A DNA stretch of 16,393 nucleotides, taken from assembly GCA_012798235.1 (NCBI GenBank), contig JAAZNP010000021.1:1-16393 (forward strand), in the 5' to 3' direction. Positions 1 to 7,951 of the stretch are shown here, piece after piece (the first letter of the stretch is position 1; each line of letters opens with the position of its first letter). Below the pieces are notes generated by a model. It had not been told where the DNA came from and ran no database searches. It worked only from the letters and a program-made list of their open reading frames with translations. The translations under genes and the position numbers were made by a program. The DNA comes from Parcubacteria group bacterium. GTDB lineage: Bacteria > Patescibacteriota > Minisyncoccia > UBA6257.

Positions 1-420
1 CAAAAAGGAGAATTAGTAATTCCTGGAGATTATCAAGTTTTAACCAAAGAGAATCGTATTGCCACTCGCGGACTCGGCGAAGCTAATAAAGACGATAATA
101 TTTTAGATATTGGTCCTATTGCTGCTAAAACTTTTCAGAAAATAATTAGAAAGGCAGATTTTGTTTTTTGGAATGGTCCCATGGGAAAAATTGAAGATAA
201 GAGATTCCAAAAAGGCACTAAAGAAATAATTGAGGCCATAATTAATAATACAAAAGCGCAAACAGTAATCGGGGGAGGCGATACCATAAAGAGTTTAAAA
301 ATGCTAAATTCTAACTTCCAGATTTCCAATTCTGTTTTTCTTTCTACTGGTGGTGGGGCAACAATGGCTTATTTAGCCAATAAAGAATTACCAGGCTTAA
401 TTAATTTAGATCAATTATGA
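1..420 (+). CDS. pgk: Phosphoglycerate kinase, C-terminal part (5' end outside window)
   Basis: The reading frame is open from base 1 and ends with TGA at 418-420, giving 139 residues of the C-terminal nucleotide-binding domain. Visible family motifs are WNGPMG around residues 58-63, GGGDT about residue 92 and STGGGA about residue 117, the last two belonging to the ATP-binding site and the glycine-rich loop near the C-terminus. The enzyme transfers phosphate between 1,3-bisphosphoglycerate and ADP in cytosolic glycolysis. The stop overlaps the start of the next gene as ATGA, which implies translational coupling. The ATG at 181 is internal (the methionine of GPMG), not the start. Identity is firm; the N-terminal domain lies upstream of the window. 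Confidence 0.96.
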   Translation, partial: QKGELVIPGDYQVLTKENRIATRGLGEANKDDNILDIGPIAAKTFQKIIRKADFVFWNGPMGKIEDKRFQKGTKEIIEAIINNTKAQTVIGGGDTIKSLKMLNSNFQISNSVFLSTGGGATMAYLANKELPGLINLDQL

Positions 421-1247
421 AATCAATTATTGTTTATTATCATATTAAAGATAATGATGGTCTAGGTTCAGCTTGGTCAGCTTGGTTAAAATTCAAAAAC
501 GAAGCTGATTATTTTGGATTGGATTATCATTTTGATATTAATTTTGATTACAAAGATAAGAAAATTTATTTTTTAGATATTCATCCTTCAGTTAAAAAGA
601 TAGAACTATTAAGAAAAAACAAAAATTATTTAGTATTAATTGACCATCATTTATCCAGTAAGCCAATTCTTCATTTGTTTCATGAATATAAGTTTAGTAT
701 TAAACATTCGGCAGCTATTTTGTCTTTTCAATATTTTTTCCCTCACAAAAAAATACCTAAGATTTTAAAATATATTGAGGATATTGATATTTGGAAATTA
801 AAAATTCCTCATAGCCGTGAAATTAACAATGCCATTGATTTTTATGATGGCGATTTTACTCACTGGAATAAATTAGCCCGAGGTATAGAGAATTTAAAGA
901 CGCGAAAGCAATATATTAAAATTGGTCAGATCATTTCTCGGTATCAAGATACATTAATTGAAAAAATTATTAATAAGGCTAAATTAGTTCATTTTGAAGA
1001 CAAAACAATTTTAGCGGTCAACTCTCCTATTTTAATTTCTGAAGTAGGTAATGCTTTAGTAAAAAGAAGGCCACCATTAGCTATTGTTTGGAGCGAAATT
1101 AATGGTAAAATTTGGTGTTCTTTGCGTTCTAATGGCGAATGTGATGTTTCTAAAATAGCTGAAAAATATCAAGGAGGAGGGCAAAAAGGAGCAGCTGCTT
1201 TTTATTTAAATCCTGGCGAAAAAATTCCCTGGCAAGAAATAAAATAG
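417..1247 (+). CDS. DHH-family phosphoesterase, NrnB-like
   Basis: This 276-residue protein has the two-part DHH/DHHA1 layout. The N-terminal lobe shows H9, D12 and D14 in a metal-binding HxxDxDG motif, LDIHPS at about 53-58 and the DHH-type motif IDHH at 75-78, followed by EDIDIW at 121-126. The C-terminal DHHA1 lobe carries the glycine-rich signature GGGQKGAAAF at 253-262. The family hydrolyses short oligoribonucleotides or cyclic dinucleotides with Mn2+. The spacing of the first motif and the EDIDIW block resemble NrnB-type proteins more than NrnA or RecJ (inference from memory of the family). It starts inside the pgk stop (ATGA) and ends 12 bases before RNase HI, so the three genes look cotranscribed; two in a row are nucleases. 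Exact substrate cannot be read from sequence. Confidence 0.85.
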   Translation: MKSIIVYYHIKDNDGLGSAWSAWLKFKNEADYFGLDYHFDINFDYKDKKIYFLDIHPSVKKIELLRKNKNYLVLIDHHLSSKPILHLFHEYKFSIKHSAAILSFQYFFPHKKIPKILKYIEDIDIWKLKIPHSREINNAIDFYDGDFTHWNKLARGIENLKTRKQYIKIGQIISRYQDTLIEKIINKAKLVHFEDKTILAVNSPILISEVGNALVKRRPPLAIVWSEINGKIWCSLRSNGECDVSKIAEKYQGGGQKGAAAFYLNPGEKIPWQEIK

Positions 1248-1259
1248 AAAAATATTTTT

Positions 1260-1682
1260 ATGGAGAAACAATTATTAGTTTATACTGATGGTGGCTCTCG
1301 TGGTAATCCAGGACCTGCTGCTATTGGTGTCGTTATTGGCGATAAAGAATATGCCGAATTTTTGGGCGAAACAAGTAATAATGTAGCTGAATATCAGGCA
1401 GTTATTTTTGCTTTAAAAAAGATTAAGCACCTTTTAGGACGCGAGAAATTAAAAAACACTGAAGTCATTATCAATATTGATTCGGAATTAATAGTTAATC
1501 AATTAAATGGTCATTATAAGGTTATGGAACCAGAATTACAATTATTGTTTATGGAAATTTGGAACTTAAAATTTGATTTTCCTAAATTAGTGTTTAATTA
1601 TATCCCTCGCGAGAAGAATAGTCGTGCTGATAAATTAGTCAATGAAGCTCTTGATAGAAGTAATCAAAAACCACTCCTTTAG
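1260..1682 (+). CDS. rnhA: Ribonuclease HI
   Basis: A 140-residue single-domain RNase H. It opens with the strand-loop motif YTDGGSRGNPGPA, placing the first catalytic aspartate at D10; the other acidic residues are E44 (in NVAEYQAV), D74 (in NIDSELIV) and D124 (in NSRADKLVNEAL), matching the D-E-D-D set of the family. It cleaves the RNA strand of RNA-DNA hybrids, for example at R-loops and Okazaki primers. The first ATG is used because the motif begins only eight residues later. Its last codons and TAG stop form the left arm and loop of the terminator hairpin at 1662-1698, so the coding end doubles as terminator. No hybrid-binding N-terminal extension is present. Confidence 0.95.
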   Translation: MEKQLLVYTDGGSRGNPGPAAIGVVIGDKEYAEFLGETSNNVAEYQAVIFALKKIKHLLGREKLKNTEVIINIDSELIVNQLNGHYKVMEPELQLLFMEIWNLKFDFPKLVFNYIPREKNSRADKLVNEALDRSNQKPLL

Positions 1683-1698
1683 GGAGCGGTTTTTGATT
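1662..1698. terminator. Bidirectional hairpin terminator between rnhA and rnpB
   Basis: CCACTCC (1671-1677) pairs with GGAGCGG (1683-1689) around a five-base loop that contains the rnhA stop codon; flanking A and T runs (AATCAAAAA / TTTTTGATT) lengthen the stem. Read on either strand the core is followed by five T. The single non-complementary position is A-C on the + strand but G-U on the - strand, so the hairpin is slightly better for the - strand transcript, the RNase P RNA that ends at about 1701. Confidence 0.8.
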
Positions 1699-1780
1699 AT
1701 GACCGAATTGATAAGCCGAATTCTGTCGTGGGTAGCCATTTATCTAGCCCTTCGATTACTCTCAGGGTCCAGCGATCACT

Positions 1781-1916
1781 CCCCCCCACTTGAAAAGTTT
1801 TGAATCATCTAGTAAAAGTAGCGTATTCTCACAAAACTTTAAATAAGAGCAACTATTTTCCATTTAGATAGGATTCAAATAGATGCTTCGCATCTTAAAC
1901 TTTTCAAGTGAGGGGG
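1781..1916 (-). repeat. Long hairpin insert at the P15-P17 position of rnpB
   Basis: The arm at 1781-1800 (C run, then CACTTGAAAAGTTT) pairs with the arm at 1897-1916 (AAACTTTTCAAGTGAGGGGG) to make a stem of about 19 pairs. Inside, TTGAATC (1800-1806) pairs with GATTCAA (1872-1878), and a small hairpin AGATGCTTCGCATCT sits at 1881-1895. The arm sequence is nearly the same as that of the P3 hairpin at 2214-2289. Confidence 0.8.
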
Positions 1917-2120
1917 CACGGATCTTGCATTCCGCAGGGATTTAGCCGTTTCACCTCCAATGTTACCATCGGAGCTTATCCTCTTACGCATAAAGTTTCG
2001 GAGGGTAATTTTTGACTTTAGTCAAAAATCGTCTCTGTTCGCACCCCTAAACCAGCTACTACTTTTAATGTTACCATTAAAAGCTTCAAGCTAGTCCGGC
2101 GGCTTTTAACCGTTGCGTTT

Positions 2121-2195
2121 GTCCCGCACCTTTTCTAACCAAAATTCCTCAGGTTCAGATTATTTGGAAGGTTTCCGTTAGAAAAGGTGCGGGAC
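2121..2195 (-). repeat. 19-bp perfect hairpin within rnpB
   Basis: GTCCCGCACCTTTTCTAAC (2121-2139) is exactly complementary to the bases at 2177-2195. In the RNA it follows the 5' strand of P4, where P5/P7/P8 are expected; I cannot assign it to one named helix with confidence. Confidence 0.75.
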
Positions 2196-2213
2196 GAATG
2201 TTCGGACTTTCCT

Positions 2214-2289
2214 CCCCCTCACTTGAAAATTGCCAGCGCCTTTGGCGCTAAAAGGTTTTTTAAACACCAGCAACTTTCAAGTGAGGGGG
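2214..2289 (-). repeat. Extended P3 hairpin within rnpB
   Basis: CCCCCTCACTTGAAAATTG (2214-2232) pairs with CAACTTTCAAGTGAGGGGG (2271-2289), with a second small hairpin AGCGCCTTTGGCGCT at 2235-2249 inside. It lies between P2 and P4, so it is P3, but longer than usual. Its arms repeat those of the hairpin at 1781-1916. Confidence 0.85.
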
Positions 2290-2313
2290 CGGCTACCTAA
2301 TTCGATCACTATA

Positions 2314-2342
2314 ATTATACACTAAAATCATTGTTTATGCAA
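2314..2342 (-). promoter_or_regulatory. rnpB promoter
   Basis: On the - strand, TTGCAT (2342-2337) and TATAAT (2319-2314) are separated by 17 bases. A start six to seven bases past the -10 falls at about 2307, exactly where the P1 helix of RNase P RNA begins, which supports both calls. Confidence 0.85.
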
Positions 2343-2353
2343 GATTCAAATAT

Positions 2354-2382
2354 TTGGCGAAAAAATGAAAATAGAGTAAAAT
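2354..2382 (+). promoter_or_regulatory. Possible promoter of the DUF4012-murJ-lepA-ftsB operon
   Basis: TTGGCG (2354-2359) and TAAAAT (2377-2382) with a 17-base spacer. Transcription would start at about 2389, only a few bases before the ATG at 2391, so the mRNA would be leaderless or nearly so; starting at the ATG at 2400 would leave about 11 bases. The boxes are imperfect. Confidence 0.4.
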
Positions 2383-2390
2383 AATAAAGA

Positions 2391-4118
2391 ATGCCTTTTA
2401 TGAAACAAGTATTAAAAAATATTTTTATATTAATTGCCAGTTTATTAGTTCTGGGTATAATTATTTATACTGCTCAAGTGATTACCAATTTGCGATTCAA
2501 AAATAATAATTGGTTAAAAGCAATAGCAAATAATAAACAGATTTCTTTTAGCGACCTCAATAATTTATTAGATGATCTGGGATTGGGATATTCCTCCAAT
2601 AATGCTTTTCAACAAAAATGGTTAGATTTTATTGTTCTGCTACCAAAATTAAAAACCGATGTGGAGCTTCAACAAAAATTAACTAACTTGGAGCCAGTCG
2701 TTAATGATATTCAAAATGGAGGTTTAATGTTTAAGATTATTAATGGAGACGATAATGCTCTTTCTTCTTTAAAAGAGTTAGCTAACACTTTATCATTGTT
2801 AGAAAAATATGATTTAAAGGTTGTAAAGAATTTAAATTATCAGGTTTCCAATTGGTTATCATTTCTCGGCGAAACTGAAACGAAAAATTATTTATTACTT
2901 TTTCAGGAGCCAAAAATTAGTCGACCGAGCGGAGGCATGCTAGGGGATTATGGTATTTTAACTTTTGAAAATGGTAAGTCTAATTTACAAGGTGATATCA
3001 TTTTTGATTTAGATGACCTGTTAATTAAAAAAATTATTCCGCCGTTACCGCTACAATTCATCAGCAATAAATGGTTTTTTCATGATGTTAATTGGTTCTT
3101 TGATTTCCCCACAACTGCTAAAAAAGTAATGGAGTTTTATCAAGAAACTAGTTTAAAGCCAGAAATTAATGGCGTGATTATTATTAATGATTCTGTGGTT
3201 TCCTCTATTTTAAGCATAACGGGACCGATTAAATTATCCGAATATGAACAAACTATCGATGCTAATAATTTTAGCAGCTTTTTTGATCAGCAAATATTGG
3301 AAGGAGCTCAAGCAACGAGTGAGCAACGAGAAATTTTCTCAGTTTTTATTAATGAGTTATTTTTAAAACTCAAACACTTATCCACTAAAGATTATCAGCA
3401 ATTACAAAATATTTTATTGACCTCTTTGAATAATAAAGATATCCAATTATTTAGTGATGATGATCAGGTAGAATATTTTTTTGATTCCTTAAATTGGGCT
3501 GGTAAAATTACAGAAAGTCATCAAGATTATTTAGCAGTTGTTTTTAATAATCTTGATGAAAACCTAAAAATTGATACGAGAATTAAAAACGTTAGTTTAG
3601 AGACCAAAATTAGCACCAGCACTATTACTAATGTTTTAATCATAAAATCACCAGCTTTGGAGCGTAATGATTTTAATAGAGAAACTTATTTAAAAATTTA
3701 TCTTCCGAAAGGGGTAAAAATTATTAAAGCTACTGGCGGTTACTTTAAAGGAGTAAATAATGATTGGCCTTTTGAAAAACTGAATTATCAATTTGATCCT
3801 GATATTAACACTATTGAAAGTCGACAAATAATTGATAGTACTAATAGCCTTAGTATTTTTGAAGAGAGTTCTAAAACTGTTATTGGCACTTGGGCTAAAT
3901 TATCAGCGCAATCTTTTACTCTTACCTACGAATTACCTTTTTCTCCACTGAATCTCAATCAATGGAATTTGATAGTGCAAAAGCAAAGTGGCCAGAATAT
4001 AAAGTTTTCGTATAATTTAGTTCCTTCTCTAGGGGGGAAATTAGCACCAACTTTATTTGAATTTAATAAATCAATACCCTTATACCAGGATTTAGATTTA
4101 AATTTTGGTTTAGAATAA
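2391..4118 (+). CDS. DUF4012 domain membrane-anchored protein
   Basis: A 575-residue protein with one N-terminal membrane segment (about residues 8-30) and a large, probably extracytoplasmic, remainder. The DUF4012 signature is clear: YLLLFQEPKISRPSGGMLGD at about 167-186 corresponds to the family's LLxxQNxxELRPTGGFIGSYG pattern, and NWFFDFPTTAKKVMEFY at about 234-250 to its second conserved block. The usual ELRPTGG is here KISRPSGG, a small departure. The family is common in CPR and some Gram-positive genomes near surface polysaccharide or wall genes; its biochemical role is not established. It lies 3 bases before murJ, consistent with a cell-envelope job. Start could be ATG 2391 or 2400; neither has a Shine-Dalgarno site. 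Confidence 0.85.
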   Translation: MPFMKQVLKNIFILIASLLVLGIIIYTAQVITNLRFKNNNWLKAIANNKQISFSDLNNLLDDLGLGYSSNNAFQQKWLDFIVLLPKLKTDVELQQKLTNLEPVVNDIQNGGLMFKIINGDDNALSSLKELANTLSLLEKYDLKVVKNLNYQVSNWLSFLGETETKNYLLLFQEPKISRPSGGMLGDYGILTFENGKSNLQGDIIFDLDDLLIKKIIPPLPLQFISNKWFFHDVNWFFDFPTTAKKVMEFYQETSLKPEINGVIIINDSVVSSILSITGPIKLSEYEQTIDANNFSSFFDQQILEGAQATSEQREIFSVFINELFLKLKHLSTKDYQQLQNILLTSLNNKDIQLFSDDDQVEYFFDSLNWAGKITESHQDYLAVVFNNLDENLKIDTRIKNVSLETKISTSTITNVLIIKSPALERNDFNRETYLKIYLPKGVKIIKATGGYFKGVNNDWPFEKLNYQFDPDINTIESRQIIDSTNSLSIFEESSKTVIGTWAKLSAQSFTLTYELPFSPLNLNQWNLIVQKQSGQNIKFSYNLVPSLGGKLAPTLFEFNKSIPLYQDLDLNFGLE

Positions 4119-4121
4119 CCT

Positions 4122-5720
4122 ATGACCATTAAGCAAACCATTCAAAGAATTATTAATCATCAATCAGAAACTGTTCTTGAAGCAGGTTTATTAATGAGTG
4201 TTTTGACTTTCTTAGGAAGTATTTTAGGTTTATTAAGAAATGCTTTATTGGCCAGTCGTTTTGGCGCCTCCCATAGCCTCGATGTATATTATGCTTCTTT
4301 TCGCCTGCCTGATTTGATTTATAATATTTTTATTATTGGTGCTATTTCAGCAGCTTTTATTCCTCTTTTTAATGAATATTTGACTAAAGACAAAGATAAA
4401 TCTTGGCAATTCTCGAGTTTGATTATGACCACGATTGGTGTTTTGATGACCATTTTTGGTTTGGTTATTATTAGTTTAGCACGTCCTTTATTAACAAGAT
4501 TATTAATTGGTTTTGATCAAGAAAATATTGAAATGGCTGTACTATTAACGCGGATTATGATGATTCAGCCGTTATTTTTAGGTATTTCTTCAGTTGTTTC
4601 TGGAATTTTAAGAAGTTTTCGTTTATTTTTTATTAGCGCTCTTGCGCCCTTGGTATATAATTTAGGTATTATCATTGGTATTATTTTTTTAGTACCCCTA
4701 TTTGGTTTAAAGGGTTTAGCATACGGCGTTGTTTTTGGCGCCTTTCTCCATTTATTTATTCAAGTACCGGCTTTATGGCGTCTGGGCTATCATCTTCAAA
4801 AATTTCAGTTATCCGAGTTTGTCACAGGCTTTAAAAAATTAATAGTTTTAATGACGACGCGAGCGTCAGGCATTATTCTTTCGCAATTATTTCTGGTGGG
4901 AGTAACTTCTATTAGTACTTTGCTGCGAGCTGGAACATTAACCATTATTACTTTTGTTGATAACATTTTACCCTATACTACTTTTGCTTTACCTTTTGCT
5001 GATGCCGCTTTTCCTAAATTATCGCGTCTTGAGGCAGAAAAAAATCAGAATGATTTTATTAAAGTTTTTGAAAATACCTTAAGTCAAATTCTATTTTTTC
5101 TAATTCCCTTAACCATTTGGATTATTATTTTTCGAGAACCAATCGTTAGATTACTTTTAGGTTACGGAAAATTTGATTGGCAGGCTACTTGGAATACAAT
5201 GAAGATTCTCGCTATTTTAGCAGTGGGAATGATTTTTCAAGGTTCTAATTATTATTTTCTCAAAGTTTTCTTTGCCAAGAAAGATGCCCAAAGGCCTTTT
5301 TGGGCTAGCTTAATGGCTTATTCTTTAGGTTTATTGGTCTGTTATAAATTAAGTTTAATATTTGATAATATTGGTTTAGCTCTGGGCATTCTTTTTACTT
5401 ATATTTTTTATTTTGTGATTCTTGTATTATTTTTACGCAGGCATCTCGTTTATTCTGCTGCTTCATTTCGAGAATTTTATCGTCAAATAATCAAAATGAT
5501 TTTTATTGCTTTGGTTAGCGGTTTGCTGGGTTTCTTAATTTTTAAAACCATTGCCCAGTTTTTGACTTTTAGCCGAGTGATTTATTTAGCTTTAGGAACT
5601 GGCCTAGGATTGCTTATTACTTTAGTATCTTTTATTTTGTTGGCTAATCGATTAGGAATTAAGGAGCTAAAAGAATTAAAAAATCTTATTAAAAGGAAAG
5701 CTTATGTCCGGACTGAATAA
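4122..5720 (+). CDS. murJ: Lipid II flippase MurJ (MVN family)
   Basis: A 532-residue, strongly hydrophobic protein with about 14 membrane segments, the usual number for MurJ. The N-terminus shows the family pattern SRxxGxxRxxLxAxxFGASxxxDxYYxAFRLPDLIYN in the form GLLRNALLASRFGAS and FRLPDL, keeping arginines in the cavity-lining first two helices (R39, R46, R61). The block around TTRASGIILSQ and the stretch ending LPFADAAFPKLSRLE match helices 7-8. MurJ turns lipid II from the inner to the outer face of the membrane for peptidoglycan synthesis. It overlaps lepA by 17 bases and follows DUF4012 by 3 bases, so all are cotranscribed. Pairing a flippase with the PBP and MurF further on supports a complete wall pathway. 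Confidence 0.93.
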   Translation: MTIKQTIQRIINHQSETVLEAGLLMSVLTFLGSILGLLRNALLASRFGASHSLDVYYASFRLPDLIYNIFIIGAISAAFIPLFNEYLTKDKDKSWQFSSLIMTTIGVLMTIFGLVIISLARPLLTRLLIGFDQENIEMAVLLTRIMMIQPLFLGISSVVSGILRSFRLFFISALAPLVYNLGIIIGIIFLVPLFGLKGLAYGVVFGAFLHLFIQVPALWRLGYHLQKFQLSEFVTGFKKLIVLMTTRASGIILSQLFLVGVTSISTLLRAGTLTIITFVDNILPYTTFALPFADAAFPKLSRLEAEKNQNDFIKVFENTLSQILFFLIPLTIWIIIFREPIVRLLLGYGKFDWQATWNTMKILAILAVGMIFQGSNYYFLKVFFAKKDAQRPFWASLMAYSLGLLVCYKLSLIFDNIGLALGILFTYIFYFVILVLFLRRHLVYSAASFREFYRQIIKMIFIALVSGLLGFLIFKTIAQFLTFSRVIYLALGTGLGLLITLVSFILLANRLGIKELKELKNLIKRKAYVRTE

Positions 5721-7512
5721 AGAAATTCGCAATTTTGTTATTATCGCTCATATCGACCACGGCAAATCAACTTTAGCCGATCGTTTTTTAGAAATGACCA
5801 AAACTATTAATAAGGGTAAATTAGTGCCTCAATTTTTAGACCGAATGAATTTAGAGAAAAAGCATGGCATTACTATTAAAATGCACCCTGTACGAATGTA
5901 TTATCAATTAAATAATAAGAATTATGAATTAAATTTAATTGATACACCGGGGCACGTCGATTTTACTTATGAAGTGTCACGGGCTCTTGCTGCAGTGGAA
6001 GGTGCTATTTTATTAGTTGACGGAACGCAAGGCTTACAAGCGCAAACTCTCTCTAATTTATATGCTAGTCAAAAACAAGGATTAAAAATTATTGGCGCTA
6101 TTAACAAAATTGATTTAGATATTGCGAATATTAATAATGTTATTCAAGAATTAGCTGATTTAATTCAAACCACGCCTGATAGGATTTCTTTGATTTCGGC
6201 TAAAAATGGGCAGGGGGTAGAGAACCTTTTAGAGAGAGTCATTCGCGAAATTCCTTCTCCCAAAATAAATATCGAGAAGAGAACCCGAGCTTTAATTTTT
6301 GATTCTCAATACGATTATTACCGAGGGGTTATCGCTTATGTAAGAATAGTTGATGGAAGAATTAAAAAAGGGGATAGATTTGTTTGTTTAGCGAATAAAG
6401 TTAAAGGCGAGATTGTTGATTTAGGATATTTTGCTCCAGAATTAAAATCTCTATCTCAGTTAGAATCTGGTGAAATTGGTTGGCTGGCTACTGGTTTGAA
6501 AGACCCCAATTTAATAAAAGTAGGTGATACTTTGGCTTTGGAAGAATCAACTTCGCCTCTACCTGGTTACAAAGAACCGCAACCAATGGTATATGCTGGT
6601 TTTTATCTCTCCTCTAATTCTCAAATAAAAAAACAAGATTTTGAAAATTTTCGTCAGGCTTTATTAAAATTAAAATTAAATGATTATGCTCTGAGTTTTT
6701 CTCCAGAAAGTTCGGATATTTTAGGTCGTGGCTATCGTTTAGGTTTTTTGGGAGTATTACATCTTAAAATTATCCAAGAAAGATTAAAAGAAGAATATGG
6801 ATTAGATTTAATTGTTACCAATCCTACTGTTTCCTATCGCCTTTGGTTGATTGATAGCCAAGAGCCAATTTTAATTAATAATCCTACGGAATGGCCCAGT
6901 TCAGAAAAAATAACAAAAGTAGAAGAACCCTGGGCCAAAATAGAAATCATTACACCGCCGCAATATTTATCTAATATTTTGAATTTAATTAATCGTTCTC
7001 GTGGCGACAACATTGAAACCAAAACAATTAGTGACCGTTTGCTGATTACCTGTGAATTGCCGCTAGATGAAACCATTAAGAATTTTTACGATAATTTAAA
7101 ATCAGCTTCTAGTGGATATGCGTCTATGGATTATAAAATAAGTGGTTATCGTATTACTCAATTAGAAAAATTAGAAGTTTTATTGGCGGGTAAAAAATTT
7201 GAAAGCTTGTCTAAAATAGTTTTAAAAGATAAAGTAATGAGTGAGGGTCGGGAACTAGCCCAAAAGTTAAAAGAATTATTACCGCGTCAGAATTATGCTG
7301 TGCCCATTCAGGTTCTAGCCTTTGGCCGTATTATAAGTCGCGAGACTTTACCCGCTCTAAAGAAAGACGTGACGGGATATTTGTATGGGGGTGACCGTAC
7401 TCGTAAAATGAAATTATGGAAAAAACAAAAGCAGGGTAAAAAGAGACTACTAGAGCAAGCCAATTTAGAAGTGCCCTCAGAAGTATTTTTGAAACTTTTT
7501 GCTAAAGAATAA
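5704..7512 (+). CDS. lepA: Elongation factor 4 (LepA), translational GTPase
   Basis: A 602-residue protein of normal length for LepA. The GTPase motifs are in order: AHIDHGKS (15-22), GITIK (55-59), DTPGH (80-84), NKID (134-137) and SAK (165-167). The histidine of DTPGH, needed for GTP hydrolysis, is kept. The LepA-specific C-terminal end is recognisable in DRTRKMKLWKKQKQGKKRLL. LepA acts on the ribosome, in back-translocation or in 30S maturation depending on the study. The start is preceded by AAAAGGAAAG, one of the few good Shine-Dalgarno-like sites here, and lies inside the 3' end of murJ. Confidence 0.97.
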   Translation: MSGLNKEIRNFVIIAHIDHGKSTLADRFLEMTKTINKGKLVPQFLDRMNLEKKHGITIKMHPVRMYYQLNNKNYELNLIDTPGHVDFTYEVSRALAAVEGAILLVDGTQGLQAQTLSNLYASQKQGLKIIGAINKIDLDIANINNVIQELADLIQTTPDRISLISAKNGQGVENLLERVIREIPSPKINIEKRTRALIFDSQYDYYRGVIAYVRIVDGRIKKGDRFVCLANKVKGEIVDLGYFAPELKSLSQLESGEIGWLATGLKDPNLIKVGDTLALEESTSPLPGYKEPQPMVYAGFYLSSNSQIKKQDFENFRQALLKLKLNDYALSFSPESSDILGRGYRLGFLGVLHLKIIQERLKEEYGLDLIVTNPTVSYRLWLIDSQEPILINNPTEWPSSEKITKVEEPWAKIEIITPPQYLSNILNLINRSRGDNIETKTISDRLLITCELPLDETIKNFYDNLKSASSGYASMDYKISGYRITQLEKLEVLLAGKKFESLSKIVLKDKVMSEGRELAQKLKELLPRQNYAVPIQVLAFGRIISRETLPALKKDVTGYLYGGDRTRKMKLWKKQKQGKKRLLEQANLEVPSEVFLKLFAKE

Positions 7513-7519
7513 TCAATTT

Positions 7520-7906
7520 ATGAAAAAGACAATAATTTTAATAATCATTTGTATTTTATTAGTTGCTTTTGGCCTGAGAATTAGAAACGATTGGAATCGT
7601 TATCGTTTATTAAAACAAGAGGCAGCTGAATTAAGTTTAAAAAATAAAACCTTAACTGAAGAGCAAGAAAAATTAGAAAGATTAAAAGAGAGTGGTTCTC
7701 GCCAAGAAGTTTTAGAGGAAGAGGTTAGAGTTATGTTGGGTTTTAAAAAAGAAGGAGAGCATGTAGTTTTAGTTTTGCCCATTAATGAAAAAAATCCCAA
7801 TTTAAACACGACAACATCAGAGACCCAAACTAATCATCTTGAATCATTGATTGCTCAAATTAGTAAGTTTTGGTATAATCTGAAAGCTTTGTTTTTGCAC
7901 CATTGA
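7520..7906 (+). CDS. Septum formation initiator family protein (FtsB/DivIC-like)
   Basis: From ATG 7520 the product has 128 residues: a short N-terminus, one membrane helix (about 3-18), a coiled coil rich in leucine, lysine and glutamate (about 30-65), and the motif EEVRVMLGFKKEGEHVVLVLP, which matches the family's ARExLGxVKPGExVxxxP end. Such proteins bridge FtsL and FtsQ in the divisome. About 40 residues follow the family domain and end in an amphipathic stretch (LIAQISKFWYNLKALFL) of unknown purpose. An upstream TTG at 7499 would add seven residues inside lepA but is less likely. It is last in the operon, 7 bases after lepA, and its 3' end holds the promoter for the tRNA locus. Confidence 0.8.
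   Translation: MKKTIILIIICILLVAFGLRIRNDWNRYRLLKQEAAELSLKNKTLTEEQEKLERLKESGSRQEVLEEEVRVMLGFKKEGEHVVLVLPINEKNPNLNTTTSETQTNHLESLIAQISKFWYNLKALFLHH
7851..7879 (+). promoter_or_regulatory. Promoter of the nested tRNA locus
   Basis: TTGCTC (7851-7856), a 17-base spacer and a perfect TATAAT (7874-7879) preceded by TGG, an extended -10. It lies inside the 3' end of the ftsB-like gene; the predicted start at about 7886 is roughly 28 bases before the first tRNA half at 7914. Confidence 0.7.
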
Positions 7907-7951
7907 TATTATGGCGGGTATCGTATAGAGGCATTATGTATCCTTCTCAAG

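Larger units (their letters stand above)
1701..2307 (-). ncRNA. rnpB: RNase P RNA, enlarged
   Basis: Read on the - strand, the conserved core is present from end to end. The 5' side has GAGGAAAGTCCGAAC and the 3' side ACAGAATTCGGCTTAT, which form P4 with its bulged U (AAG-U-CCGAA with TTCGGCTT). P1 is GATCGAATT with AATTCGGTC; P2 is GGTAGCC with GGCTACC. Other conserved stretches are GAACAGAGAC, GTAAGAGGAT, GTAAC-capped hairpins, GTGAAACGGCTAAATCCC and CTAGATAAATG. The RNA is the catalytic part of RNase P, which trims tRNA 5' leaders. At about 607 nt it is far longer than the roughly 350-400 nt usual for bacteria; the excess lies in long hairpins at the P3 position, after P4, and in place of P15-P17. 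The 5' end is set by P1 pairing and the promoter. Confidence 0.93.

Noticed and set aside
135..329. Open frames on the - strand opposite pgk, lepA, the GTPase gene, rplJ, rsmH and the PBP gene
   Set aside because: They mirror the codons of well-identified + strand genes, show no family motif and have no own promoter or spacing.
1781..2289. Inverted arms in rnpB as ends of a transposon or a CRISPR array
   Set aside because: There is no transposase gene, no target duplication, and the arms fit known RNase P helix positions; nothing in the window has regular repeat-spacer order.
7499..7519. TTG at 7499 as the start of the ftsB-like gene
   Set aside because: It lies inside lepA, adds seven residues not typical of the family, and ATG 7520 directly precedes the membrane helix.
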